Source: Saussurea involucrata
Lineage: Eukaryota > Streptophyta > Magnoliopsida > Asterales > Asteraceae
DNA: 64,000 bases
Assembly: GCA_033807775.1 (NCBI GenBank)
Contig: JAWVWS010001018.1
Coordinates: 62,001 to 126,000, forward strand
Reading direction: 5' to 3'
Each line of letters starts with the position of its first letter. The first letter of the stretch is position 1. A model generated the notes under the pieces. It was not told where the DNA came from. It worked only from the letters and a program-made list of their open reading frames with translations, and did no database searches. Positions 45,101 to 56,177 of this stretch are shown piece by piece. The position numbers and the translations under genes are program-made.

Positions 45101-45215
45101 AGCCATAAAGCCCTCCGACTATATGACAAGAGCACAACTTACAGAGCTCGGACATGGGATTCTCGATCAGATGATAGACTTTGTAGAAACCAGGATTCAA
45201 TCTTACAATCAAATA
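42186..45215 (+). pseudogene. SIRE-B ORF3 (env-like), broken and truncated
   Basis: It starts MASTSNALVNSP at 42186. The frame is lost at 42534-42536 (TAA), near 42970 and near 43935, but the same order as in SIRE-A can be followed. A conserved piece FSILNRCLTRKVGSPDQ lies near 42785-42835. A very basic middle follows (KKMKKAHKKKKTTEG and KKRKHKSSEEGAPKPKKRR, near 43390-43600), NLS-like. Then come a long Ser/Thr/Pro/Glu-rich part and a coiled-coil-like tail (TTLKELKSSFDSFVDVTTR onward, near 44785). The end is cut by the LTR at 45216. Confidence 0.82.
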
Positions 45216-45762
45216 TGAACAATCAAACAGTAAATGATAGAGATTTGGATCAACGCACTTGTATTCAATTAAGAACAGATTACAGATCTAGAGAGAGAAT
45301 CTCTCAAAGATTACAAAAATTGAATACAAAGATATGCGGGAAAGTTATGCCAAAGATTTTGCCAAAGATTCACCAAAGATCGGTTAGCTTACAGTTGCTA
45401 ACTCCTATATATACTGTAAGGAAAAGCTAAAGCTACAGTACATATGAGAAACAGACTAATAGAACAATTACACGTGTCCTAATTAGTAACTGAATATAAC
45501 AGAATATCCAAGTCATAAGTTCTGAACATGTTGTTCAGAACTTCTGAACATACTTCTGAATAAGCGCTTCAGAACATTTGTCTTCATAGTCAGAAGTTCT
45601 GAGTCTCCTACTCAGAACTCTGAACCTTCTAGTCAGAATCCAACACTTAGAATCTTTTTTTAAGACTTCTCACTCAGAACTTCTGAGTCTCCTACTCAGA
45701 ACTTCTGAGTCTTCTGACCAAATCCCAACACTTGTGTTTTTGACAAAACTCTAGATCTAACA
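45216..45762 (-). repeat. LTR-C, 3' LTR of a minus-strand element
   Basis: On minus, AAAAAGGGGGAGAT (PPT) is followed by TGTTAGATCT; the LTR ends GATTGTTCA. It contains four perfect hairpins with TTCTGA-type arms (45520-45540, 45554-45574, 45597-45617, 45681-45701). The left flank AAATA is the presumed target site in SIRE-B ORF3. The partner LTR was not found in the window. Confidence 0.8.
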
Positions 45763-46805
45763 ATCTCCCCCTTTTTGTCAAACACACTTGTACTTTTCAT
45801 CATCAAAATTTTTAGAGCAGGAACAATCTTCAGAAGGATCTCTTCTGAATGCTTTGACAACTTTTGCTCAGAACTCTGAATAATCTGAGTTAACAACTTC
45901 TGGTCAGTCTTTAATCAGCAACAGCAACGATTTCCAAATTGATTTCTGTTACATATTTGCTTTTTCTTTGCTCCCCCTTCAAATGACAATTCTCATCTTC
46001 ATTTGATCAAATCAAATTTCTGTCTTTTTATGACTTTGTTCTCCCTTTTGAATCAATCAATCAACTTTCATAACATTTCTTTATAAGAAACAACAGATCA
46101 GTTTCCTTTTCTTCTTCTCCCCCTTAAAATAACATTTCTCTCTTTTGTTGTTTCTGTACAAATCATTTTCTATTTTCTTCTCCCCTAAAGTTTTGTAAAG
46201 CAAAATCATATCAATCTTCAAAATCTTTAGCTTTTTCTCCCCCTTGATTTTCTTGGAAAACCTTTAGCGATGCTTTTTCTTTGAATGAAGTCTATGCTTT
46301 TTCTCCTCCTTAATGAATAACCTTGCTCCCCCCTCAAAATAAGAATTCTGGAGCAATTTATTTTCTCCCCCTGAAAGTATGCGTATATTTCATTAAAATT
46401 ATTCATTTCAAATATAGTGCTTTAATAAAACATTTATACAAGGAAAATAGGATTCACTGAACTACACTTGATAACTACTAACATTTGATCATTTGAAAAT
46501 TTTACAAAAGAAATCCAACTTAATGAAATTTAACAGATTTTTCAATCAAATGAAATCAAATGCATGTGTTTGGATTCAAATACAAGTCATCATTGCATAT
46601 CAAGTTAAAAATGTTCAGTTTCAATCCCTTTATTAAATCTATTTGGTGTGCTTAGCATGCGAAATATGATTAGCTTCAAGCATATGCAATTCAAAAACAT
46701 ATAAGAATACTTTGCTCTACTCACACTATTTGTCCAAAATCAGGATTTTCACAAATTTATAGGTTTATTGTGACTTTGTATTTTCCCAAAGTTTCAAGAG
46801 ATGTG

Positions 46806-46902
46806 TGCTCATTGGCATCTTTTATTTTGTGCTCATTGGCATCTTTTAATTTTGTGCTCATTGGCATCTTTTAATCTTGTGCTCATTGGCATCTTTTAAT
46901 CA
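46806..46902. repeat. Four tandem copies of GTGCTCATTGGCATCTTTTA
   Basis: The 20-nt core recurs four times with a 25-26-bp period; the spacers vary (TTTT, ATTTT, ATCTT). Confidence 0.93.
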
Positions 46903-46939
46903 AAAAGTTTAGTAAGAATAAGATACATCGTTTAACATG

Positions 46940-47215
46940 ACTTTCTATCTGGTTCTATAGTAGGATTTGGGTCAGCCGATCCCAGACCAGTTGGTCTTAG
47001 GTGCTAGGTGTCAAACACCCCTTGGAACTTACTTTCCCAAACCAGAAAGGCCACATCGATATATCTTAAACCCATTTGTACCAGTAGAACATGGCTTTCT
47101 ATCTGGTTCTATAGCAGGATTTGAGTCAGCCGATCCCAGACCAGTTGATCTTAGGGACTAGATGACTAGCACCCCTTAGGACTTACTCTCCCAAACCAGA
47201 AAGGCCACAGATACA
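46940..47215. repeat. Two-copy ~155-bp duplication
   Basis: TTTCTATCTGGTTCTATAG... GATCCCAGACCAGTTG... CCCAAACCAGAAAGGCCACA occurs at about 46941-47053 and again at 47094-47210 with small changes. Confidence 0.85.
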
Positions 47216-47668
47216 AGCTTTCAAACTAAATGATTATATATATAAATATATATAATGTATCTCAATCACTTGGTTCTAAAACGTAGTACTTCCCCCATAT
47301 TTTCGTTTCCATCTAACATTCTGACATTTAGGCTTTTTGAGCATTATATTCTATATAAGTCTAAATTTCATAACATTGAGCATTCAACATAATTTCATTC
47401 ATGTTTTGCTAACCTTTCGATTTATTTCAGAAGTGAAATTTGAAACAAATATAGCTCAGATAATGCAAAAATACTTGTAAAATCACCCTTGACACACATT
47501 TTATTCATTGAATGAAAATTAAAAAAAATTCATATCATTGAATTAAATTTGTTAAGATTCAAACATTCAAAGCAATAGAAATAAAACATAATGCAATGTT
47601 ACCTTTCACTACTTGTTCCTTGAAACGGAAAGATGTAATAGTTAAGGATATCACCTGAGAAGTATGAG

Positions 47669-47778
47669 TTCTAAACTGATTTGTTTAAAAGTCTTAGTCT
47701 TTGAAGTACGGGTCCTGAGCTGAATTATTCAGAAGCCATAGTCATTTAAGTACGGGTTTTGAACTGATATGTTCAAAA
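47669..47778. repeat. Three 22-nt hairpin modules
   Basis: Modules at 47669-47690 (TTCTAAAC/TGATTT/GTTTAAAA), 47713-47734 (TCCTGAGC/TGAATT/ATTCAGAA) and 47757-47778 (TTTTGAAC/TGATAT/GTTCAAAA), spaced 44 bp. They have the same design as those at 32967-33117. A decayed further arm follows at 47801. Confidence 0.9.
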
Positions 47779-47936
47779 ACCTAAAACGTTGAAGCACGGG
47801 TTTTGAACTTTATCTTGAAACAATCAGATCAAATTTTGAGAATATACTCTCTCTCAAATCAAGATAATCCTGCAAAATCAAGAGATTTTGGTAATTATTT
47901 ACGATGATTCCTCATTAGATATAAAAAAATTCAAAT

Positions 47937-48042
47937 TCTGAGTAGTAGAGTCAGAATTCTGAGTAGTAGAGTCAGAATTCTGAGTAGAAGAGTCAGAATT
48001 CTGAGTAGTAGAGTCAGAATTCTGAGTATTGAGTCAGAATTA
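47937..48042. repeat. Five-copy ATTCTGAGTAGTAGAGTCAGA tandem repeat
   Basis: The unit is 21 bp; the parts ATTCTGAGTAG and TAGAGTCAGA repeat five times, with TTCTGA...TCAGAA able to pair across each unit. Confidence 0.92.
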
Positions 48043-48277
48043 TGATAAAACTATCCAGAGAAAAAGCCTTAGAAAAATGTTTGGATTTTGTGATTTTTGA
48101 ACTTTCAGAACTTCAAATCACCATAACTCGCTCAAAAATCAGATTTTTTCAACCAAAATTTGCAGGGTTACTCAAAATGTGATTCTGAACACATTCTCTG
48201 GGAATGTTTTCTACTAAAAACACTCACATCTATGAGTTCGATCACACCAAAAGTCAAAATTCTCAATGAAGCATGAG

Positions 48278-48344
48278 TCCTAAACTGATGTGTTTAGAAG
48301 TCATAGTTCAATGAAGAACGAGTTCTGTACCGATGTGTGCAAAA
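48278..48344. repeat. Two 22-nt hairpin modules
   Basis: 48278-48299 (TCCTAAAC/TGATGT/GTTTAGAA) and 48323-48344 (TTCTGTAC/CGATGT/GTGCAAAA, with one G-T wobble pair). Confidence 0.85.
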
Positions 48345-48486
48345 GTAATTTTTAAGATTACACTCAGCACAAGTTTATTTTTGCAAGAACTGCACAAATT
48401 CTGTTTTTGTCAATTAAGCATTGCATCTGTTTTCAGTCCTGTGTCAGTATGGATCATTCATTCAGCTCAACACATGAATAACCTAT

Positions 48487-49454
48487 TGTTGATCCAAACC
48501 CTCAGTGATTTGATAATGACCCTCTCTTAATACTTAGTGAAAATTGTAAGTAAACAATATGTATCAGAGTTTCACTATCGCTGATAAGTACTAAGATCTT
48601 ACAGTACCGCTGATAGGAACTCTCGCTCTTTAGATTAAACATTCAGCGAACACTGTTCACCATAAATGCTCTGAGTCTGTTCAGTCATTATGGTGATCGC
48701 TGATAAGTTAGTTGTTTACTTATGATCCCTGAAGACAAGTTTCACGTCAACAAAGGTTCTACGCTGAAGTCGAAGATCAAGCTCAAGAACCAGCGACAAG
48801 TCTCCAAATGAACTGATGCGGATCAGCGAAGACTCAGATTTGTCCACTCAACGTGAAGTATCAAGTACAAGACTTCAGCTATCGCTGAACTTTATCATTC
48901 GCTGAATAGAAAATGATAATCGCTGAATCAATGAAAGCTGATCATGAAGTCCTCCGTACAAAGTACTTTTGTCTTAACCACCCTTGCACGCCTTCGTACG
49001 AAATGTCAGAAAAGAACCTCCGAATATCTGAAATCGTACAACCACTCTGATACTACACTGTTCATCCTTACGGCTACTAAGGTTGTCATCAAAAGTCAAT
49101 GACATGCAACCAACCAGCTGATGACACGTGTAAAGTATATACTGACTTGCATTAAATGCATGCAGTATATAAAGAGATGAACTCACTTCTTTTGAAGAAA
49201 CTTGCTAACTCTGGACAAGTTCAATCTCTTATCTCAAGATAGGTTATTATTAGTAATTTCCTTATCTTTCTTAGTGCAAGAAACCTTAGTGTTCCAACTT
49301 GTTTAGATTTAGGTTTATCCTTAATCTTGTCTCCGCAACAAGCTGTAAATTGTTAATGATTTATCAATAAACAATTTAGAAAAGTAAAATCTGTGTGTTT
49401 GTATTCAACCCCCCCCCCCCTTCTACAAACTTGTATAGGCCTTCGGGACCAACA
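48487..49454 (+). repeat. 5' LTR of SIRE-D
   Basis: From TGTTGATCCA to GACCAACA. TATATAAA at 49166-49173 is the likely TATA box. Nine CGCTGA/TCAGCG words lie within 48578-48926. Confidence 0.95.
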
Positions 49455-49456
49455 AG

Positions 49457-49468
49457 TGGTATCAGAGC
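49457..49468 (+). other. PBS of SIRE-D
   Basis: TGGTATCAGAGC, 2 nt after the LTR. Confidence 0.95.
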
Positions 49469-49534
49469 AGATTTGTTTAATCTCATAAACAAGATCTAAT
49501 CTAAGATATTTCTCTTCCTTGCTATTATCTGAAA

Positions 49535-51949
49535 ATGGCCACCCACACAAACAAAAATTATATAGATAATGGTTCTCTTGCAAAACCCCCTAGATTTTCC
49601 AGAGATAACTTCAACTTATGGAAAAATAGGATGACACTCTTCTTAGAAGGTGTAAACCCTACTATACCTTACTATATTGAGAATGGTCCATTCATCCCTG
49701 TAAGATTTGATGCTGCAGTTCCAGGCGCTGAGAATAGACCTGCTATTCCAGAAAGGCTGGTACCTAAAGAAATCCATCAATGGACTGATGAAGATAAGAA
49801 GAAAGTGGCTATAGATACAAAATCCAGATCCATACTATCCATGGCTCTTCCTGACGAAGTCTACCATTCCGTCAAGAATCTGAAAACATCAAAAGCCATG
49901 TGGGACACAATATGTGTTCAGTATGAAGGAACGTCTGAAGTCCGGGACTCAAGAAAGATCAACCTGGTAAGACAATACGAAAGCTTCATTTCTGGTAAGA
50001 ATGAAACTCTCTCTGAAGTTCGCCAACGTTTTAATTGTTTAATTATAGATCTGAAAACTGTTGGTAAGGAATATTCTAACTTTTAAGTGCTGACAAAGTT
50101 TCTAGAATGTTTACCTGAAAGCTGGGACAATTATTCCATGTGTCTCAAGCTGTCAAAGGATCTAAGATCAATGACCCTTGCTACCTTATATGGCACGTTG
50201 CTGAATCATGAGCAATCAAGCCATCTTAAGAAGAATCTTGTAAAAGATTCCAAAAGCACCCCTGTTGCTTTAATCTCAGAGGAACCTTCTACTCAGCGAC
50301 CCTCGGTCACTATCACTGAGTTAGAGAGTAACTCTGAAAGTTCATCAGATTCTGATTTTTCAGATGATGAATCCTTGGCTCTCCTAACCAAAAAGTTCAG
50401 GAGATTTGCCAAGAAGAAAATGTTTAGAAAGAACAAACCTCTTTCCATAGCTGACAAGCCTAAATCATCAGTTTTTGTTGATAAGGCTACTGCTACTTGT
50501 TTTAACTGCGAAAAGATAGGACATTTTGCTAACGAGTGCAGGTCTAAGAAAGTTTCTAGACCCTCAGCTTTTACAAAGAAATCCTTTGTTCCAAGGAATA
50601 AAGATGACAAAAACTTAAAGCTGAAAGACAAATATGCGAAGCTGAAAAGCTTTAAGAAGAAAGGAAAAGGCCTGATGGCTGACTATGATTGGGCTGCTTC
50701 TGATGAAGAAGCATCATCATCTGATTCTGAAGATGATGAAGAAAATCAATGTCTCATGGCCAAGATTGAAGAAGAGGAAGAAAGTTCAGACATTCCCTCC
50801 ACTTCAACCTCTGCTATTCAGGTATCACCTTCTTTCTTTACCAATATTGCAAATATTGATGAAGCTGATAGTCTCCGTAAGATCGATCTCTTGACTAGAA
50901 GTTTATACGAAGCCATGAACGGCAAAACTGTGGTTGAAAACCAAAATCTTGATCTCGCTGAAAAGCTTAAAAACTGCCACCTTCAAATAGAAAATCTTTC
51001 TAAAATTGAAGAAGATTTTAAAGATCAAGTATATTTAAATCAGCTAGTCAAAATCGAACGAGCAGAAGCTATCGCTGCATTAGAGGCTGAAAAAGCTACT
51101 GTTGAAGGATGGTGTAATTCTTCAACAAAGATCACTGAGATAATTAAGGCTCAGATTCCTCTGAGTGATAAACGTGGTCTGGGTTATAAATATGATACTC
51201 CAAAACCAACCACTGAACGTTCAATGCTTAAATTTGGAACGTTCGTATCCTCAGTCGCTGACACCTCATCATCTCAGTGCTCCTCGTCCATTACACCAAT
51301 CCCTGAGGAAACTCCTACCTCCTCAAAAGGTAAGGAGAAAATGGTTTATTCAAAACCTACCTCTGTCTCTAAAGACAAAGGTAAAGGAATTGTTATTTAT
51401 CAAAATCCTCAGAAGGGTACTTTAGTACCAAAGCTGAATGTTTCTAAAGCCTCAGTGACCTACCCCTCTGGATCTAGAAAGCTGATCTCTGGATCTATTC
51501 AGCGATCTACTCCTAGACTCAGAGTGGATATCCTTGGTAAGAAATCTGAAGAACTGAATGTTCGTCCCATTTCTAAAGCCAATAGTTTACTTGGTGCTGG
51601 CACTTCTAATTCGAAATTAAAAGCTCAGCATACAAGTAGTCCTAGAACTACTTTTAGCTATAGGAAATGTTATCACTGTGGACTCACTGATCATATTACT
51701 AGTAAGTTCCCCACAACCACCAAAGCTGAAAAGATAGCTAAGGTGAAGATTGCCCCCAAGGCAAAGAAGACCAACCCTGGTGCAAATCAGGTCAAGGTAA
51801 ATTCTACCACTGAGGTTAAGAAATTAACCAAAGTGAAGAAAGACAAAGCTGAATCTTCAAATGCTGCGAAGATTGCTGAACCTTCTATTCCAACCACTTC
51901 CACTGACAAACGTGTATACATGGTTAAGTGGGTACCTAAGAAAAACTAA
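49535..51949 (+). pseudogene. gag: SIRE-D Gag with one nonsense codon
   Basis: Both parts (49535-50086 and 50087-51949) are in one frame, separated only by a TAA at 50084-50086. The protein would be about 804 residues: UBN2-type core (KPPRFSRDNFNLWKNRM near residue 16), knuckle CFNCEKIGHFANEC near residue 322, coiled coil near 455-530, and a second knuckle CYHCGLTDHITSKF near 711 whose last Cys is Phe. It ends WVPKKN. The stop is followed by a pyrimidine run and TTGCAG at 51967, as in SIRE-A. Confidence 0.9.
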
Positions 51950-51967
51950 TCTTCCTTTGTATTGCAG

Positions 51968-54900
51968 GTTAAGAAGGGTATCTGGTAAGAAAAGCCTGCT
52001 CGCTGAATACAAGGAAGAGAAAGGTCCCTCTGTGACTTTCGGTGGAAATGGAAAAGGACATACCCGAGGGTATGGTGTACTTTCAAATGGTACAACCTCC
52101 TTCAGAAGAGTCGCATATGTTGAAGGGCTGAAGCATAATCTTCTAAGCATCAGTCAGCTTTGCGACATGGATAACAAAGTGATTTTCACTAAGGAATCCT
52201 GCTTTGTCACTGACAAAAAGGAGAAGATAGCTCTCAGCGGTTATCGTTTGGAAAATGTTTATGTAATAAACATGGACTCAACAACCACTGAGAACTCCTG
52301 TTTCTTCTCAAAGGCATCTTCTGATGTTAACTGGCTATGGCACAAAAGACTCTCGCATCTAAATTTCAAGACACTGAATACTCTTTCCTCCAAAGAGTTA
52401 GTCACTGGTCTACCTCAGCATTTATACGCCAAAGAGTCTTTATGTTCAGCGTGTGAAAAAGGGAAGCAGACCAAGGCAAGCTTCAAATCAAAGCAAGTTT
52501 CTTCAGTGTCATCTCCTCTACAACTACTCCATATGGATTTGTTTGGCCCTGTTAACAAACAATCTATCGCTGGAAAGAAATATATGCTGGTCATAGTTGA
52601 TGAATTCTCACGCTTCACTTGGGTAATGTTTCTCCGTTCTAAGAGTGACACCCCTGAAGAACTCATCACCTTTGTTCGGAAGATGGAAACTCTGAACAAT
52701 ATGACTGTTCGCTCAATAAGGAGTGATCATGGAACTGAATTCAAAAACAGTTCTCTTGATTCCTTCCTTGAGAGTAAGGGTATTTCTCACAACTTTTCGT
52801 CAGTGAGAACACCGCAACAAAATGGAGTCGCTGAAAGAAGAAATAGAACAATTATTGAAGCTGCACGTTCAATGCTCAGCGATTCTCACCTGCCTACTCA
52901 GTTTTGGGCAGAAGCTGTCAACACTGCTTGTTTTACGCAAAACAGGTCGCTGATAGTCAAAAGATTCAATAAAACAGCCTATGAACTTTTTCATGGGAGA
53001 AAGCCTTCAATCAGCTTTCTTCACATCTTTGGTTGTCAGTGTTTTATACTGAACAATAGAGATGCCCTTGGAAAGTTTGATCCTAAAGCTGGTGATGGAA
53101 TCTTTCTTGGATACTCCTCAGTTTCCAAAGCCTTCAGAGTCTTCAATCGAAGAAGACAAACTGTAGAAGAAACTATTCACGTCACGTTTGACGAATCCCG
53201 TTCAGCGATCTCTAAACCGAACGCTGATACAGAAGAACTGAATCAATGGATGTTTTCTCATCTTGGTGATTCAGAAGAAGTTCCCACTACTCATGCTCAC
53301 ACCGTAGATAATGATGGTCCTACTATCATTCCAGACATGCAGAATAGTGAAGCTGAAACATCATGGGTCTCAGTTGTTCCTATAAACACTATACCTGCAG
53401 TTGATCCAAATGTCTCAGACATTCCATCTATTTCTCAGCAATCAGTGAATGAAGTGACAAATGCAAACATTCCTCTCTTAGCTGATAATCCAGAAGTAGC
53501 TGAAGCCTCATCTTCAGTTTCTCCAGTTCAGACTGAGTCAGCGACGTATGCTTCGGCTCAGCGATGGACTGTAAATCACCCAATCGATCAAATTCTTGGT
53601 GATCCAAACGCTGGTATTCAGACTCGTAGAAGTGCAGGTAATATTTGTTTATTTGTAAATTTTATTTCACTAACTGAACCAAAGAAAATAGATGATGCCC
53701 TCAGAGATCCAAACTGGGTCAGCGCTATGCAAGAAGAGCTGACTGAATTTGAAAGAAACAAAGTTTGGAAACTCGTTCGTAGACCAACTGACAAAACGGT
53801 GATAGGCACTAAATGGGTCTATCGAAACAAGTTGGACGAACATGGTACTGTAACCCGCAACAAAGATCGTCTTGTTGCTCAGGGATACAGACAAGAGGAA
53901 GGCATAGATTATGACGAAACATTTGCTCCAGTAGCAAGACTTGAATCTATTCGTCTTTTCTTAGCATATGTTGTACACAAAAACTTCACTGTACATCAGA
54001 TGGATGTTAAGTCAGCGTTTCTGAATGGAAAGCTGAATGAAGAAGTTTATGTGGAACAACCTCCAGGATTCTCAGATCCTAAGCGTCCAGGTTATGTTTA
54101 TAAACTGAACAAGGCACTTTATGGCTTAAAGCAAGCTCCACGTGCATGGTATGACACTCTTTCCACTTATCTCCATATTGAAAAATTTGAGCGAGGTAAG
54201 ATTGACAAAACTCTATTTTTTAGAAAAGTGAAAGGTCATATCATTCTAGTTCAAATATATGTTGATGACATTATATTTGGTTCTACTAACCCTGAGCTTT
54301 GTACTCGTTTCGCTGATAGAATGAAAGATGAGTATAAAATGAGCATGATGGGTGAACTAACATATTTCCTTGGTCTTCAGATTAAGCAAACTGAAAAAGG
54401 AACTTTTATAAATCAGGGAAAATATGTTAAAGATATGCTGAAGAAATTCGACTTAACTGAAAGTTCAGCTATGAAAACCCCTATGGCACCACCGCTGACA
54501 CTTGATAAGGACACAAATGGGTGTTCCTGTCAATGTTACGTTGTACCGTGGGATGATCGGCTCACTATTGTACCTTACAGCTAGCCGACCCGATATTATG
54601 TTTGCAACATGCTTGTGTGCACGATATCAAGCTGAACCTAAGATATCCCATATGAAAGCTGTAAAGCGAATCTTTCGATATCTTAAGGGTACAGCGAATC
54701 TAGGCCTTTGGTATCCCAAAGACTCAGGATTCGATCTAACCGCCTATTCAGACAGTGATTTTGCAGGTTGCAAAATGGATAGGAAAAGCACCACAGGAGG
54801 ATGTCAGCTCCTGGGTGGAAAGCTGGTAAGTTGGACAAGTAAGAAGCAAAACTCAGTGTCCACTTCCACAGGTGAAGCTGAGTATGTAGCCGCTGGAAGC

Positions 54901-55206
54901 TGCTGTTCTCAGGTCTTGTGGATGAGAAATCAGCTACTAGACTATGATCTTCAGCTCTCAAAAATTCCAATCTATTGCGACAGCACTAGTGCCATCGCTA
55001 TAGCCAACAACCCAGTGCTACACTCAAAGACAAAACACATCGAAATCAGATATCATTTTATCAGAGATCATGTGATGAATGGTGATATAGAACTTCATTT
55101 TATTCCAACTGATTATCAGTTAGCTGATCTATTTACCAAACCTCTTGATGAGACAAGATTCAACTTTCTCATCAGCGAGCTTGGAATGCTGAACTTTGAA
55201 GGATAA
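51968..55206 (+). pseudogene. pol: SIRE-D Pol lacking the protease active site
   Basis: Reading from the CAG/G boundary gives a Trp codon followed at once by TAA. Compared with SIRE-A, about 35 nt holding the catalytic DSGCSRHM block are missing at 51985/51986, with TGG at both edges. From there the frame is open: integrase (WHKRLSH near 52338, CSAC near 52446, HMDLFGP near 52529, RSDHGTEF near 52720, NGVAERRNR near 52820) and RT (VKSAFLNG near 54006, IYVDDIIFG near 54256). A G run of three instead of two at 54519-54521 shifts the frame. RNase H (YSDSDFAGC near 54746; LADLFTKPL near 55122) continues to the stop at 55204-55206. Confidence 0.9.
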
Positions 55207-56177
55207 AACCTTCAGCGGTTCACATTGATCAGCGATAGGATAAAATCAACTTGTATAACCCATTCTATCATTCTCTCTCTGAATAAACTTGATTCGCTGA
55301 TATCAAGGTATGTTTACTCTCTCTGACATATCGCATGTAAATGCAAGATTTCAAAATAAAGTGCATCGCTGAATATCTCTTCCTTAACAGCGACTTTTTG
55401 AAATTTCTTAAAAACCTTCACTGATATTTCTATTCAGTGCTTCATGTTTTCAAAGAGTCCCTGAGTTTTTCAAAACCTCAGAGACAACCAAGAATATGAA
55501 AGGACAGTTGTGACGTCATTGCAACGGATAAACCCCGGCACGTTCTTCTTTCTGACACACGTTTGCACGTTTCGTTCAAACTTCCAATCAAATGCAAACA
55601 CGTGTCCGTGTCATGATGAAAACCTTTTCCCGCTCAAGGTTTTCTCTCTCTAAAATCTCTATATAAACAACTCTTGGTTTATATTTGTCTTTTACGCGAT
55701 CAAATCTTCCTCCGCAAGAAAAGAATTACTGTTGCATTTGTGCTCTCAAATCTTCAAAGAATTGTTCATCATTTTCTTCATCAAAACATAAAGGTTAATA
55801 TGTTTTTTTTAAATGCAGATAACTTGTTTCTGATCTTATCATTGTTTTAAACAAGATCAAACAAAAGAACTTCTTAAAAATAAAATCATTTCTTTCATGG
55901 TTTTATGAACACAACCATTTCATGGTTGTTCTTCAAGTTTAAATGCAAAAATCTTAAACTTGTTCTTCATTCGTATCCAGTTTTTTTTGAAACTGGAATA
56001 CAAGACTTTATGGGTTTTACATTTCGTTTCAAAAATCATGAAAAACCCTAATCTTCATTAAGACATTTTTGTCTGAATGAAATGGATAAAATTCGAAACA
56101 TCTTAATGGAAATTTCTTTCCACATTAAGATAATTCTTATTTGTTAACATCTTTGGTTGAACTGATAATACAGAGAA
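55207..56177 (+). other. SIRE-D pol-ORF3 spacer
   Basis: No gene seen. Scattered TCAGCG/CGCTGA words (55211-55366) occur, then AT-rich sequence. CTCTATATAAACAAC near 55658 is a promoter-like TATA context upstream of ORF3. Confidence 0.6.

Larger units (their letters stand above)
37005..45215 (+). mobile_element. SIRE-B: decayed Sirevirus, internal part
   Basis: Gag end, pol and ORF3 on plus. Gag is cut on the left by gag-only 1 and ORF3 on the right by the LTR at 45216. No LTR of its own is in the window. CCTCTG or CAGAGG occurs roughly 40 times over 8.2 kb. Confidence 0.88.
45763..48486 (-). other. Minus-strand 3' noncoding region, repeat-rich
   Basis: No gene on either strand over 2.7 kb. 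On minus there are at least five GGGGGAG-type purine tracts (near 45765, 45970, 46115, 46240, 46365). The rest consists of repeats listed separately. By its hairpin modules and its continuity with 61477 across SIRE-D, it is the 3' part of gag-only 2. Whether all of it down to LTR-C belongs to that same element is uncertain. Confidence 0.65.

Noticed and set aside
47937..48042. CRISPR-like array
   Set aside because: Regular 21-bp tandem repeats without unique spacers, in a plant retroelement.
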